Positions 17,368-27,050 are shown, numbered from the stretch's first letter. The stretch: 64,000 bases of DNA from Hippea jasoniae (GCF_000744435.1 NZ_JQLX01000010.1:234089-298088), one strand, 5' to 3'. Numbers and translations: made by a program. The notes: generated from the sequence alone by a model not told the origin.

Positions 17368-19457
17368 CAGTACTGCTTTTTGATTGAAAATAAACCGTTG
17401 AGTGTTAAAGTAATCCAGAAACCTTTGTTGAGAGTGGTTTTGTAGGTGTTGTTTTCTAAAGTTGGAGTTCTCACGAAGTAAAAATCAAGGCCTATGCTGT
17501 AGCAGTCATCCGTGTATAAAAAGCCAAATTTTTTGGATGGATAATAGGAGTGTATAATACTTTTTTCAAACGACGCGTATGTATAAAGCTTTTTTGTGGG
17601 ATAAAAATAAACTTTACCGTTGATACTTTCATCTGTCATATTCAGGTCAGGATAGGGTTTGCTCATGGTATAGCCTGCAGATAATCCAGCTCTGTCAAAA
17701 GATAGACTCACCGTTTCTGTTGAGTCGATAAAGGTGTGTTTGTGTATAAAGTAGTGTGCCTGAGATGTAAAGCTCAGAAAATCGAATGGCTTAATTGTTG
17801 TTTCTTCATAAATTGGTTTTATTCTTGTTTTGTATGAATTAGTGTAGTCATAAACGATGCTTATTTTGTTGTAAAACACCTTTCTGTATCTGGTTTGATT
17901 ATCCTCAAAAAACTTGGCATTTAGACTGTTTTCAAGTGTAAAGTTGATCTCATTTGTTTTTGAAAATGTTGGCACAAAATCTGCAAAATCCTGCCTTCTT
18001 TTGGGGATGTAGTGATATGAAATAGTAGGCGTTATTGTATGCTTCAATCCAAGAAATCCTTTTTTGTTATTTGTTAAAAATATCCCGTATATCGAACTGC
18101 TTGCAGTAATTGAATAATCTGGAACAAAACTCTTTCTTGAAAACTTCTGGTTTGTATCGCTGTTTTTCCAGTTTGCATAAATCTCATGAAATCCTGCTTT
18201 TGGAGTTATGTTTAAAAATGAAACCTTAAAAGGGTATGAGAGAAATGCTTCAGTTAAGGAATAATAGCCCCTGTTTCCTGTGATTCTAAAGTTGTTGGAT
18301 AGGGTTTGAGAAAAATCCAGCGTTAGATTTTTGTAGAGTTTTTTGTTTATGGCACCAAACTCCAATACCGGAAGTTTTTGAAGGGTTTCTTTGTTGTTTT
18401 TTGCAATTAAATCCTGATAGTAGTAAGCATAAAGTGATAGATAGTAGCTGTTTTTTGCTATATAATACGATGCTTTTGATGTCGTGTATCTATCAGAACT
18501 TAGTGTGAGCTTGTTCTGGTTTATAACCTTAAGATTATCTTTATTATTGACGATGTTTATGTCGTATTTGAAATAACCGTATTTGCCAAAATCAGCCCAC
18601 TGTTGGGCTTTTAGATTTATCCTTGTTTTTTTGTTTTCATTGGTTCCAAATGGCTTTTTTTCTTTAAGGATAGTGATATTCCACTCGCCTTTTGAGTGCT
18701 TTGTCCAGTAAAATCTATACTGACCTTTTATACCATCTCCAAGGCGAGAAAAGCTAAATGGATAGAGCGTGATATCCTCAGATGGAGATATATTTATGAA
18801 GAATGGTTGAATATATTGATATCCGTCTTTTGATGAAAACCCCAGCTGCGGCATCAAAAATCCTGTTTTTCTTTTTTTATTTAGACTTCTTCTGATAAAC
18901 GGTGAAGCAAATACTGGAACACTTCTTGCCTGTAAAACAACAGGATAAGCAAATATGTAATCGTCTTTTTTGATATATGTATTTTTGGCCCATATACTCC
19001 ATTTGGGATATGCTCCCTCTTTAAAGTCTATAAAATCTTTGCATCTGCAGCTTGTGATAACTCCATTTTTTAAATAGTAATGATTTTTGTCGTATAAAAT
19101 AACCTTTTTTGCTCTTGTATATAGATTGTTGCTTTTTGTGTATATAACGGCATTATCCACAAAGCCTTTGTATGTTGAATAATTTATTATAGCATACTTG
19201 CCTTTTATCCAGTCGCCGTTTTTAAATGTGATTAATATGTTATTTTTTGCCTCAAGTCTATATGTGGTGGTGTTGTAGCTAACAAAATCTGCATTAACTG
19301 TTATGTTGTCATTTATAATCGTGCAATTTCCGTATGCAGTGTAAGTGTTTGTCTGTTTATTAAAAGAGATGTGGTCTGCTTTGATGTGAATGGCATTATC
19401 AGCGTGTGATACTATAGCAAAAAGAAAAAAGAGAATAGTCAGAACAATTTTTCTCAT
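17367..19457 (-). CDS. lptD: LPS-assembly outer membrane protein LptD
   Basis: LptD with LptE inserts lipopolysaccharide into the outer leaflet of the outer membrane. The 696-residue protein has a signal peptide (ending near SHADN), an N-terminal OstA/LptA-like beta-jellyroll (about 30-140) with IHIKADHISF, then a large beta-barrel with PKWSIWAKNTY and VFASPFIRRSLNKKRKTGFL as in the family. The start at 19457 is chosen for the signal peptide; longer frames run through the promoter. TATACT ends 7 nt before the ATG and there is no Shine-Dalgarno, suggesting a leaderless mRNA. Confidence 0.9.
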   Translation of the reverse strand: MRKIVLTILFFLFAIVSHADNAIHIKADHISFNKQTNTYTAYGNCTIINDNITVNADFVSYNTTTYRLEAKNNILITFKNGDWIKGKYAIINYSTYKGFVDNAVIYTKSNNLYTRAKKVILYDKNHYYLKNGVITSCRCKDFIDFKEGAYPKWSIWAKNTYIKKDDYIFAYPVVLQARSVPVFASPFIRRSLNKKRKTGFLMPQLGFSSKDGYQYIQPFFINISPSEDITLYPFSFSRLGDGIKGQYRFYWTKHSKGEWNITILKEKKPFGTNENKKTRINLKAQQWADFGKYGYFKYDINIVNNKDNLKVINQNKLTLSSDRYTTSKASYYIAKNSYYLSLYAYYYQDLIAKNNKETLQKLPVLEFGAINKKLYKNLTLDFSQTLSNNFRITGNRGYYSLTEAFLSYPFKVSFLNITPKAGFHEIYANWKNSDTNQKFSRKSFVPDYSITASSSIYGIFLTNNKKGFLGLKHTITPTISYHYIPKRRQDFADFVPTFSKTNEINFTLENSLNAKFFEDNQTRYRKVFYNKISIVYDYTNSYKTRIKPIYEETTIKPFDFLSFTSQAHYFIHKHTFIDSTETVSLSFDRAGLSAGYTMSKPYPDLNMTDESINGKVYFYPTKKLYTYASFEKSIIHSYYPSKKFGFLYTDDCYSIGLDFYFVRTPTLENNTYKTTLNKGFWITLTLNGLFSIKKQY

Positions 19458-19464
19458 GTATTTC

Positions 19465-19493
19465 AGTATAATAAAAAAGCTGTTTTTAAGCAA
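19465..19493 (-). promoter_or_regulatory. Sigma-70-like promoter of lptD
   Basis: Minus-strand TTGCTT (19493-19488), a 17 nt spacer and TATACT (19470-19465), 7 nt before the lptD ATG. Confidence 0.5.
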
Positions 19494-19572
19494 ATCAAAT
19501 TCTTGAAGATTTTTTAAAGAAGTGTAAAATCCCTTTTTAGTTAAAGAGAATTTAATGTTTTGGAGGTGTTTT

Positions 19573-20055
19573 ATGGGTATAAAAAGTTTATTAACTGCAG
19601 CAGCAGCTGGTGTTGCAGCGGAAACTGCAGGTGTATTATATCTGTTTAGAAACAAGATGGTTATCGACATCAAAAGTCCGAAGAGCTTTGATGAAACCTG
19701 TGAGGCTATATAAAGGGTTATTCCTCAATTTGAAAGTGAGGGCTGGGGTTTTCCCTTTGATAAATGGAATTTTTATAAGGTATTTGAAAGTAGAAATCTT
19801 GATGTTGATAATATCAACAAGCTTATGGTGTATTTTATCTGCAATGCCAAATTGGCCGCACGGGTTATAAGTGCAACAAATGCCATGGCAGGTATTATGC
19901 CATGCTCTTGGTCTGTCAGCGAAAGAAACGATGGGATTTATATCTCAAAGATGAACATCGGCCTGATGGCAAAGATATTTAGCGGCGAGATTAAAAAAAG
20001 CCATGGAGATTGTTGAAGAAACAGAAAAAAGGATGCTAAAGAAGATTTTTGAATA
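19573..20055 (+). pseudogene. Broken DUF302-family gene
   Basis: GGAGGTG precedes an ATG whose frame reads an N-terminal membrane-anchor-like segment, then the start of a DUF302 fold (SPKSFDETCEAI). It hits an in-frame TAA at 19711-19713. The same frame continues as clear DUF302 sequence (VYFICNAKLAARVISATNAMAGIMPCSW, quoted here only as landmarks CNA and MPCSW) up to 20000. There a run of seven A residues (19993-19999) shifts the frame; the other frame then reads a sensible C-terminus to TAA at 20053-20055. Two independent lesions make a pseudogene likely, although the homopolymer change could be a sequencing error. DUF302 proteins are small and of unknown function. Confidence 0.8.
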
Positions 20056-20082
20056 AAAAAGCCCGGTTTAGGCCGGGCTTAG
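20056..20082 (-). terminator. Rho-independent terminator of the chemoreceptor gene
   Basis: AAGCCCGG/CCGGGCTT stem with a 6 nt loop; on the minus strand it is followed by a run of T. It overlaps the chemoreceptor stop codon and is also placed to end the DUF302 transcript on the other strand. Confidence 0.85.
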
Positions 20083-21743
20083 ACTTCAACTCCCACGCGC
20101 AGGCCACCCCAATGTCTGCCTTCAACATAAATAGGCACCGACATATCATACATGGCGTTTCCTGTATCCCTCAGATATGTCTGTACAAGTAGCGGTTCTG
20201 TATTTTTAGCGCATGCAAGACCAACCGGATCATCAAATTTTCTCTTTGACCTATTGCCTATAAGGTCTTTTTCATAATCTCCTGTTAAGGGTTTATCATA
20301 GATTGAATTGTGTGCTGCAGCATATCCGTTATCGTCAACAAGCAGGAAGTATTTAAATTTACTGTTTTTTGCAAGATATTTATCCTCAATCGGCTGAATA
20401 TACTTTTTGACAAAATCTGTGAAGCGAGTTTCATATTTCTGAGGATTGGTGTTTGGTATGGGTCTGTAATTTCTATCCCATATATCAGCCGATGATATCA
20501 CGCCATCTTTGATTGCTTTTTCTATTGTTTGTTCAATTTCTTCTTTGGCATCCCTTAGAAGTTTGTAGATATCCTCCATTGGATGCTTGATTTTTAATTT
20601 TTGTAGCATCTTAAATGCTCTGTCTGAAACCTCACTTAAATCAACACTCTGGCTTGCTACATTATTCAGGTTATCTACCACCTCTCGTGTGGATGCTGTG
20701 ACAGTTTCAACTGTTTGGGTAACCTCCTCGATTGATGCTGACTGCTCCTCTACGGCTGCTGTTATGGTGTGAAGCATCTGGCTTGCCTTATCGATTTCTG
20801 CAACGACATTTTCGAATGTGTCTTTGATTTTTGATGTTTCTTCTCCACTTTTTTTGATCTGCTCAGCAATTTTTATATTCTGGTCTATAAGTTTTTCTGC
20901 ATTGGTGCTAACTGTTCTTATCATTTCATATATTTCTGATGCGTTTGATTGCGTTTTTTCTGCTAATTTTCTAACCTCATCAGCAACCACAGCAAAGCCT
21001 CGTCCAGCCTCACCGGCTCTTGCTGCCTCAATTGCAGCATTTAGTGCAAGTAGGTTTGTCTGATCGGCTATATCGTTTATTACATCGACAATGTTTGAAA
21101 TGTTTTTTAAGTTGTCATCTAATTGATTGATAAGATTTTTGCCTTCCTCCATCATCTCCACATTTTTGTTCATGCTTTCTTCAACATTCTGTGATACCTC
21201 AAGCACTTCTTTACTTGCCTCGTTTATCTCATTCATGAAGTTGCTGAATTCTTCAACATTTGTTGAGATATCTGTGATGGCATGGGAGGCATCTTTCATG
21301 GTAGCGTTTATTGCATCAAATTGAGACATATTCTCATTTATGGCCTCGATTGTTTTTTTAAGTTCATGATTGAATTTAGCGTTGAACACACTGGCTTTTC
21401 CTGCCGCTGTAATAATTTCGCTTACCGTTGTGTTCATAAACTCCTTAAATGTTTTTATAAATGTCTCAACAAACGGCAATCCGGGTGTTTTTATCTCCTT
21501 TATTAGATCGATTCTTTCATCCTCTAATATTTCTTTGAATTCTTTGTTAATTTTATCCACCTGAGAGATGAGTTGTCTGTAGTAGTAAATGAAGTTAATT
21601 AAAGCAAATAATAAGGATGAGCCTGTAAATAGAAGAATAAAGTGGTGCTCAAAAAAATCCTTATAAGTTAGATAACTTACAATACCAAATATGAAGTAAA
21701 GCAGAAAAGTTATAGCTGTAAAGCTAAACAGTTTAAACAGCAT
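20079..21743 (-). CDS. Methyl-accepting chemotaxis protein with C-terminal cytoplasmic sensor domain
   Basis: A 554-residue receptor. Two hydrophobic helices (about 5-27 and 35-53) leave almost no periplasmic loop. A long helical signalling region contains the invariant hairpin tip [19 protein letters not shown] (about 225-243). After the signalling domain, residues 385-554 form a separate globular domain ending with [16 protein letters not shown] and [10 protein letters not shown], a Cache-like sensor seen at the C-terminus of some receptors. Sensing is therefore probably cytoplasmic. AAGGAGG precedes the ATG. The gene stands alone, with its own promoter and terminator. Confidence 0.9.
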   Translation of the reverse strand: MLFKLFSFTAITFLLYFIFGIVSYLTYKDFFEHHFILLFTGSSLLFALINFIYYYRQLISQVDKINKEFKEILEDERIDLIKEIKTPGLPFVETFIKTFKEFMNTTVSEIITAAGKASVFNAKFNHELKKTIEAINENMSQFDAINATMKDASHAITDISTNVEEFSNFMNEINEASKEVLEVSQNVEESMNKNVEMMEEGKNLINQLDDNLKNISNIVDVINDIADQTNLLALNAAIEAARAGEAGRGFAVVADEVRKLAEKTQSNASEIYEMIRTVSTNAEKLIDQNIKIAEQIKKSGEETSKIKDTFENVVAEIDKASQMLHTITAAVEEQSASIEEVTQTVETVTASTREVVDNLNNVASQSVDLSEVSDRAFKMLQKLKIKHPMEDIYKLLRDAKEEIEQTIEKAIKDGVISSADIWDRNYRPIPNTNPQKYETRFTDFVKKYIQPIEDKYLAKNSKFKYFLLVDDNGYAAAHNSIYDKPLTGDYEKDLIGNRSKRKFDDPVGLACAKNTEPLLVQTYLRDTGNAMYDMSVPIYVEGRHWGGLRVGVEV

Positions 21744-21775
21744 AAGCCAACCTCCTTCTTGTCAAACTGAGCTTG

Positions 21776-21803
21776 ATTATAATTCATTCTTTTATTATTT
21801 CAA
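21776..21803 (-). promoter_or_regulatory. Promoter of the chemoreceptor gene
   Basis: Minus-strand TTGAAA (21803-21798), a 16 nt spacer and TATAAT (21781-21776), 33 nt before the ATG. It is sigma-70-like; no sigma-28 motif is visible. Confidence 0.55.
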
Positions 21804-21829
21804 CCTTTTTTAATTATAAATAAAATAAC

Positions 21830-21858
21830 TTGATAGGTGAACAATCGTTTACTAAAAT
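21830..21858 (+). promoter_or_regulatory. lexA promoter with LexA box filling the spacer
   Basis: TTGATA (21830-21835) and TAAAAT (21853-21858) are 17 nt apart. The spacer is almost exactly occupied by GGTGAACAATCGTTTACT (21836-21853), an imperfect dyad of two 7-mers with 5 of 7 positions symmetric. It differs at two positions from the GGTT-N2-C-N4-G-N3-ACC pattern described for Geobacter-type LexA. Binding there would block RNA polymerase. Confidence 0.6.
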
Positions 21859-21864
21859 TGCTGT

Positions 21865-22455
21865 ATGGATGAAAGGTTGAAAAAGAGGTTAAAAATATTG
21901 GAGGGATATTTTTTAGAAAACGGCACCATGCCAAGCTATTCACAGATGTGCAAACTGTTTGGTGTAAAGTCCAAAAACGCTGTATTCAAAACGATTAGTA
22001 GGTTGATAGATGAGGGGTTTTTGAAAAAAGATAGAAATGGTAAGTTGAGATTTGAGCTAATGCCGGGGAGTATAAAGATCCTTGGTGAGATAAAGGCTGG
22101 CTTTCCATCTCCTGCTGAGGAGGAGCTGATAGATACCGTTTCGCTGGATAGTTTTTTGGTTGATAATCCTTCTGCTACATTTATGTTGAAGGTAACGGGT
22201 GATTCTATGGTCAATGCGGGTATTCTTGCAGGTGATTTTGTGCTTGTTGATAGGTCAAAACAGCCAAAAGATGGAGATATAGTAGTTGCAAGTGTTGATG
22301 GTGAGTGGACTTTAAAATATTTAAAAAGACAAAAAACAAAAAACGGTGATCGCTACATACTGATTGCGGCAAACCCAAAATATAAACCTATCAAACCCTC
22401 TCAGGAGCTTTGTATAGCCGGTGTTGTTGTGGGGGTTATAAGAAAATACAGATAA
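21865..22455 (+). CDS. lexA: SOS repressor LexA
   Basis: A 196-residue repressor-protease. Residues 1-65 are the winged-helix DNA-binding domain. The self-cleavage site is Ala78-Gly79 (EIKAGF); Ser114 in GDSM and Lys151 in TLKYL form the catalytic dyad. RecA-stimulated self-cleavage should relieve repression of itself and of dinB, which follows 1 nt after its stop. The ATG lies 6 nt after the -10 box and no Shine-Dalgarno precedes it, so the message appears leaderless. Confidence 0.96.
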   Translation: MDERLKKRLKILEGYFLENGTMPSYSQMCKLFGVKSKNAVFKTISRLIDEGFLKKDRNGKLRFELMPGSIKILGEIKAGFPSPAEEELIDTVSLDSFLVDNPSATFMLKVTGDSMVNAGILAGDFVLVDRSKQPKDGDIVVASVDGEWTLKYLKRQKTKNGDRYILIAANPKYKPIKPSQELCIAGVVVGVIRKYR

Positions 22456-22456
22456 A

Positions 22457-23686
22457 ATGGGTGTATTTTGTGTGTCAAGTTGGCCTGATGCCATAGCTCA
22501 TATAGATGCAGATGCCTTTTTTGTGGAGTGCGAAAGGGCAACAAATCCGCTGCTTAGGGGTAAGGCGGTTGTTGTTGGAAAAGAGCGTGGTATAGCTACG
22601 GCTTTAAGCTATGAGGCAAAAGCTTTGGGTATAAAAAGAGGCATGCGAATTGTAGATATAAAGAAACAGTTTCCCGGGGTTGTTGTGCTTAATTCAGATT
22701 ATGAAAAATACAGTATGTTTTCTGTTAGGATATTTGATATTTTGAGGAGATTTTCCCCTGTGGTGGAGGAGTATTCGATAGATGAGGCTTTTGTTGATTT
22801 AAAAGGCTTAAGGGCTTTTTATAAAAAAAGCTACAGAGAGCTTGCTGTTTTGATACAGAAGAGTATTAAAGAAGAGCTTGGGATTTCTGTTTCTTTAGGT
22901 GTTGCACCAACAAAGGTGCTTGCAAAAATTGCATCAAAATTAAAAAAACCAGGTGGCATTGTTGTTATAAAAGCTAAAGAGATACAAAACTACCTTAATA
23001 TTCCTGTGGGTAGTGTGTGGGGTATTGGACCAAATACAGAGGCGTTGCTTGCCAAATTCAATATTTATACGGCTATTGAGTTTGCAAAGACAGATATTGC
23101 ATTTCTATCCAGAATACTCTCAAAACCATACATTCAGATTCACAGGGAATTAAGAGGAGAAAAGGTGTTTAATGTCGACCCTTCTTATAAATCCTCTTAT
23201 AAACCTATCAGTAAAGCCACAAGTTTTAAGCCCATTGCCGATAAAAACATGCTGTTTGCTAAAATTGCAAAAAATGTAGAGGATGCTGCATTTAAGGCGC
23301 GCAGATATGCACTTGCTCCATCCCGTATTGCTGTATTTTTAAAGACAGATAACTTTGCAACAGAAAACATAAAACTCAAACTAAGAACACCCACAAATAT
23401 AACCTCCCATCTTTTGGAATACGCAAGAATAGGGTTTGAAAGAATCTATAAAGAAGAGAGAAGCTACAGGCAAACGGGTGTTGTTTTGCTAAACCTTACA
23501 ACAAAAAAAAGATACGATTTATTTGAGGATTTTACTTATTTAAAAAAGAGTGCCCTCCTGTATGGTATTATTGATTATGTAAATACAAAATTTGGCAGAC
23601 ACAGTATATCTATCGCATCTACACTTCCTGCTTTAGAGCCTAAAAAACAGAAGTTGAGCGTACCTTTTATAGGACATGTAAAATAA
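22457..23686 (+). CDS. dinB: DNA polymerase IV (Y family)
   Basis: Translesion polymerase of 409 residues. The metal-binding Asp17 (AHIDADAFF), SYEAKALGIKRGM and YSIDEAFVDL with the second Asp-Glu pair are intact, as is the HhH-containing thumb (VGSVWGIGPNTEALLAKF). The C-terminal end (QKLSVPF) could be a weak beta-clamp-binding motif. It lies in an operon with lexA, a common pairing that puts an error-prone polymerase directly under SOS control. Confidence 0.95.
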   Translation: MGVFCVSSWPDAIAHIDADAFFVECERATNPLLRGKAVVVGKERGIATALSYEAKALGIKRGMRIVDIKKQFPGVVVLNSDYEKYSMFSVRIFDILRRFSPVVEEYSIDEAFVDLKGLRAFYKKSYRELAVLIQKSIKEELGISVSLGVAPTKVLAKIASKLKKPGGIVVIKAKEIQNYLNIPVGSVWGIGPNTEALLAKFNIYTAIEFAKTDIAFLSRILSKPYIQIHRELRGEKVFNVDPSYKSSYKPISKATSFKPIADKNMLFAKIAKNVEDAAFKARRYALAPSRIAVFLKTDNFATENIKLKLRTPTNITSHLLEYARIGFERIYKEERSYRQTGVVLLNLTTKKRYDLFEDFTYLKKSALLYGIIDYVNTKFGRHSISIASTLPALEPKKQKLSVPFIGHVK

Positions 23687-23704
23687 AAATTATATTTCTT
23701 TTTG

Positions 23705-23732
23705 TTTACAAAAGATAAAAGTTTGCTATTAT
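23705..23732 (+). promoter_or_regulatory. Promoter of the HDOD gene
   Basis: TTTACA (23705-23710), a 16 nt spacer and TATTAT (23727-23732), which ends 7 nt before the ATG at 23740. No Shine-Dalgarno is present. Confidence 0.5.
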
Positions 23733-23739
23733 GTAATAG

Positions 23740-25620
23740 ATGAATAGTTTTATAAAGTGCGAGTGTGGCTGTTATAATCCAAAGGATAGTAAATACTGTG
23801 TATGTTGCGGCAAAGCGCTTAAGCAAAAAGGCAGCATTGTTGCGGTTTTTGACGATCCTCAGCGCGGGTTTGTTTTACTGAAGCATCTTAAAAAAACATC
23901 CCTTGAGGTAAAAGGCTTCAAACCCTCAAACCTTACCTTCTCAGACCTTGGTGAGGTTGATTTTGTTGTTCTGGATATAGACCCTAAATTTAGAGAGCTA
24001 TCCGTTTTGCTTAGAAGAATAAGCGAAAATCTAAGCAGGTCAAAGCTAATAGCTATAAGCAAAAAGGGTTATTTTGCCATCTGGGATAAGCTTGGTGTGG
24101 ATATAGTGGCAGAAAAACCGTCCGATGTTGTTGAGATTATAAAAAAAGAGTTTGCCTATAGCGACTTGCCTATCTATACAATGAAAGAAGCAGAAGCTTT
24201 TTTAAAACATTTTTCTGATTATAATGTAATTTTTGTAAAGTTTAATAGGTTTGATGATGCAAAAATATTCAACCTTCACCATTTGCTTGTGGGTTTATAT
24301 TACAGTCTCAAAAGGTCAGACATATTTATGGTTGTTCCAAACGCCTATGTGGCTATAATTCCGTCAAACCAGAAAGACGGTAGAGGAGTAAAGATTTTAA
24401 AAGAAAAGGTGGAAGTGTATATAAAGGAGCATCTTACAAGCGATGATATATCCTTAAATAGCGTTGAGATTGTTCAGCTAAAAAATAACAAAAAAGAGAT
24501 TTCCAGCCAAAAGGAAATCATTGTTGCAAAGGAGTATAGCAGGCAGGAAAGTAGTGAAGATAAAGCAAAAGGCTCGCATAAATCAGAGCCTGTATTTGCT
24601 ATTTTAAAGGCGTTTAGATCGCAATTAGGCAAGCTTTATTTTACCTCATTGAGAAAAAAGGTTGAACCCTATTTGACATTGGGTGATGCAAAATGGATTG
24701 CAGAGAACAGAAACTACTCCGATAAAGAAGAAATAGAAAGGTTAACTGAAGAATTTACTCAGCTTGAGAAACAATCCAAAATCTTAAAATACACAGAAGA
24801 GGAGTTTTTGTCCTCCTTGGATGGTAATGTTGAGATATTGAGTCTGCCTGAGGTTCAATCAAACATCATAATGCTTATAAATCGTGATGCTTCTTTTAAC
24901 AGAATTGTGAGAGAGATTAAAAAAGACCCTGCTATATCTGCAAAGATTCTTAAACTTGCAAATTCAGCGTTTTTTGGATTAAAAGGTAAGGTTAAAAGTG
25001 TTGAAAAGGCTGCTGTTGTTTTGGGTAGTCAGGAAATTATGAGTATCTCTTTAAGCGTTTCTTGCTTAAATAAGTTTTCATCGCCCTTTATAAAAGATCT
25101 ATACAAATACGCTATAGCTACCTATGCCATTGCAACATTTCTTGAAGATAAACTTCAGGTTGTTACCTCTGCTCCACTTACAGCAATTTTGCACTCAATA
25201 GGTTATATGTTTTATGCTCAATATATGAAAGATGAATTTTCTGAGGTTGTAAATAGGGCTAAAAATGGCGGTGTGTTTGAGTCTGAGGCTGTTGATGTTT
25301 TACCTGCAAGAGCCCAGGAGGTTTCCTATAAATTGGCAACGATGTGGAACATACCACAAAGAGTCGCTCAAATCATAAGAGATTTTCTCTATCCAAAACG
25401 ATCGTCAAGCTTTGATGCGTCGATATATGTTTTGCATACATCGGTTTTATTTGCAAGAATATTGGGTTATATGTGGGGCAGTTATTCTATAGATGATATA
25501 AGCTATCATGCCTATAAGGTGTTTCTTGATAGGTTTGGTATAAATATAGTAAAATTTTTCAAGGAGCATCATGAGGAATTAAAAGAAAAAAGTAGCAATA
25601 TGGTAGCTGTATTGGCATGA
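23740..25620 (+). CDS. Zinc-ribbon HDOD-domain signalling protein
   Basis: A 626-residue protein. The N-terminus carries a cysteine cluster (Cys7, 9, 11, 20, 22, 23) like a zinc ribbon. Residues 30-140 look like a degenerate receiver-type fold and 150-240 another small domain, unassigned. An HDOD domain spans about 365-565 (LPEVQSNIIMLI, DPAISAKILKLANSAFFG, VEKAAVVLG), the non-catalytic HD relative found in signalling proteins. It overlaps the next HD-GYP gene by ATGA, so the two products are made together and may work as a pair. It is preceded by a promoter and appears leaderless. Confidence 0.8.
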   Translation: MNSFIKCECGCYNPKDSKYCVCCGKALKQKGSIVAVFDDPQRGFVLLKHLKKTSLEVKGFKPSNLTFSDLGEVDFVVLDIDPKFRELSVLLRRISENLSRSKLIAISKKGYFAIWDKLGVDIVAEKPSDVVEIIKKEFAYSDLPIYTMKEAEAFLKHFSDYNVIFVKFNRFDDAKIFNLHHLLVGLYYSLKRSDIFMVVPNAYVAIIPSNQKDGRGVKILKEKVEVYIKEHLTSDDISLNSVEIVQLKNNKKEISSQKEIIVAKEYSRQESSEDKAKGSHKSEPVFAILKAFRSQLGKLYFTSLRKKVEPYLTLGDAKWIAENRNYSDKEEIERLTEEFTQLEKQSKILKYTEEEFLSSLDGNVEILSLPEVQSNIIMLINRDASFNRIVREIKKDPAISAKILKLANSAFFGLKGKVKSVEKAAVVLGSQEIMSISLSVSCLNKFSSPFIKDLYKYAIATYAIATFLEDKLQVVTSAPLTAILHSIGYMFYAQYMKDEFSEVVNRAKNGGVFESEAVDVLPARAQEVSYKLATMWNIPQRVAQIIRDFLYPKRSSSFDASIYVLHTSVLFARILGYMWGSYSIDDISYHAYKVFLDRFGINIVKFFKEHHEELKEKSSNMVAVLA

Positions 25621-27050
25621 AGATTACACATCTTGTTAAAAACCTTGCCCGCCAACATGAAGAGATGATAGGTCTTATTGCATCTATAGATAGCTTTCTT
25701 AACAAAAGTGAAGGTATTAATCCTGTTGAGGTAGCCTTTGATACTATTGGTTCTTTTGGATGCAAAGGTTTGTGTGTTGTTAAAGATGGTAGAGTTGTAA
25801 AACAACAACCCGAAAATTTTTTTGACAGCAATTTAGGCGAGTTTAAAACGGGAATATATGAAGATATAAAGCTTGCAAAGAGTCTTTTTGGCGATATCAG
25901 GTTTAGCAGATTTGTTGTGGAAAATGTCGGTGATAGTAAAATAATAGCTGTTTTTGACGAAGATACAAAGCCGTATATTATTTCTGTCACAGATATTATT
26001 TTGAAAATTTTAAGGTTAAGATTTAGTAGACAGATTAATAAATTTGAAAATTTAAGGTTTCTTTTAAGGCTTCTTTACAACTTCGATAAAGAAACATACA
26101 GTCATTCATTCAGGGTCAGGGTGTACTCCTATTTTATTGCTAAAGGATTGGGTTTTGATAAAAAGTTGATTACGCAGATAAAAATAGGAGCAATGTTACA
26201 TGATATAGGAAAACTTTTGCTGCCTTTGGATGTATTAAAAAAACGCGGAAAGCTTAGCAATGGAGAGTTTGAACTCATCAAAAAACATGTGAATGAGAGT
26301 TATGAGATTTTACAATCTTTTGGATGTAGTGACATCGTTGTTCAAATAGCACTTCTTCACCACAGAAAGAGGAATGGAAAAGGATACCCTGAAAATAGCC
26401 CGATAGATTTTGAAGATTATGTAGATGTTGTTGCAGTTGCCGACATTATGGATGCAATTTTATCATCCCGCACATACAAGCACTCAAAAGGCTGCAATAT
26501 ATTAATTGAAGAGATAAGAAAAGAAAAGGGTGGTTTAAAAGAACAGATAATCGATGCCGCTGCAAAATTTATAGCCTCGGAAGATTTTATTGTAGCTCAA
26601 AGGATTATCGAAAAAAGATTGTCGAAGATTAAAACAGTGGATGATGTCAGGGATATTTATGAGTCTTTAAATCAACTCAAAGAGGAAAATATTTCACTAA
26701 AAAGGCAGAACGAGCTGTTTAAAAGCATAACAAGCGAACTACAGAAAAGATACGAAGAGTTGATGGTTACTGGTGCAAAAAACAAAACTATAAATAGCAA
26801 AAAGGCACTGATAGTTGAATCGTATCTTGAAAAATTTGGCAATCTAAAGACGGTTTTGATTATAAAAAATAACGCTATAGTTGAAATGAGTGGAAAGCCT
26901 GTAGGTATAGATGTTATAAATAACCCATCAAATCAAAACGGTGTTTATCTTTTTGAAAAAGGCGAATTTAAGATTATTGCTGTCTTTGATGCCATTAAAA
27001 AAGAGCCTTCTTCGATGACCGCAGATGTCCTATATAACTTAGTTAGATAA
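25617..27050 (+). CDS. HD-GYP domain protein with N-terminal sensor-like region
   Basis: A 477-residue protein. Residues 1-130 resemble a small sensor domain of unknown ligand. The HD-GYP domain (about 145-330) has His163, HDIGK at 195-199, HH at 248-249 and NGKGYP at 253-258, all ligands of an active c-di-GMP phosphodiesterase. A coiled-coil (about 345-385) and a short C-terminal domain similar in pattern to the N-terminal one follow. It is translated from an ATGA overlap with the HDOD gene. It converges with the glycosyltransferase gene with a 12 nt overlap. Confidence 0.83.
   Translation: MKITHLVKNLARQHEEMIGLIASIDSFLNKSEGINPVEVAFDTIGSFGCKGLCVVKDGRVVKQQPENFFDSNLGEFKTGIYEDIKLAKSLFGDIRFSRFVVENVGDSKIIAVFDEDTKPYIISVTDIILKILRLRFSRQINKFENLRFLLRLLYNFDKETYSHSFRVRVYSYFIAKGLGFDKKLITQIKIGAMLHDIGKLLLPLDVLKKRGKLSNGEFELIKKHVNESYEILQSFGCSDIVVQIALLHHRKRNGKGYPENSPIDFEDYVDVVAVADIMDAILSSRTYKHSKGCNILIEEIRKEKGGLKEQIIDAAAKFIASEDFIVAQRIIEKRLSKIKTVDDVRDIYESLNQLKEENISLKRQNELFKSITSELQKRYEELMVTGAKNKTINSKKALIVESYLEKFGNLKTVLIIKNNAIVEMSGKPVGIDVINNPSNQNGVYLFEKGEFKIIAVFDAIKKEPSSMTADVLYNLVR

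Noticed and set aside
19981..20055. Programmed frameshift in the DUF302 gene at the A7 run
   Set aside because: The shift needed is +1 (or -2), not the -1 expected at A-AAA-AAG slippery sites, and an upstream in-frame TAA already breaks the gene.
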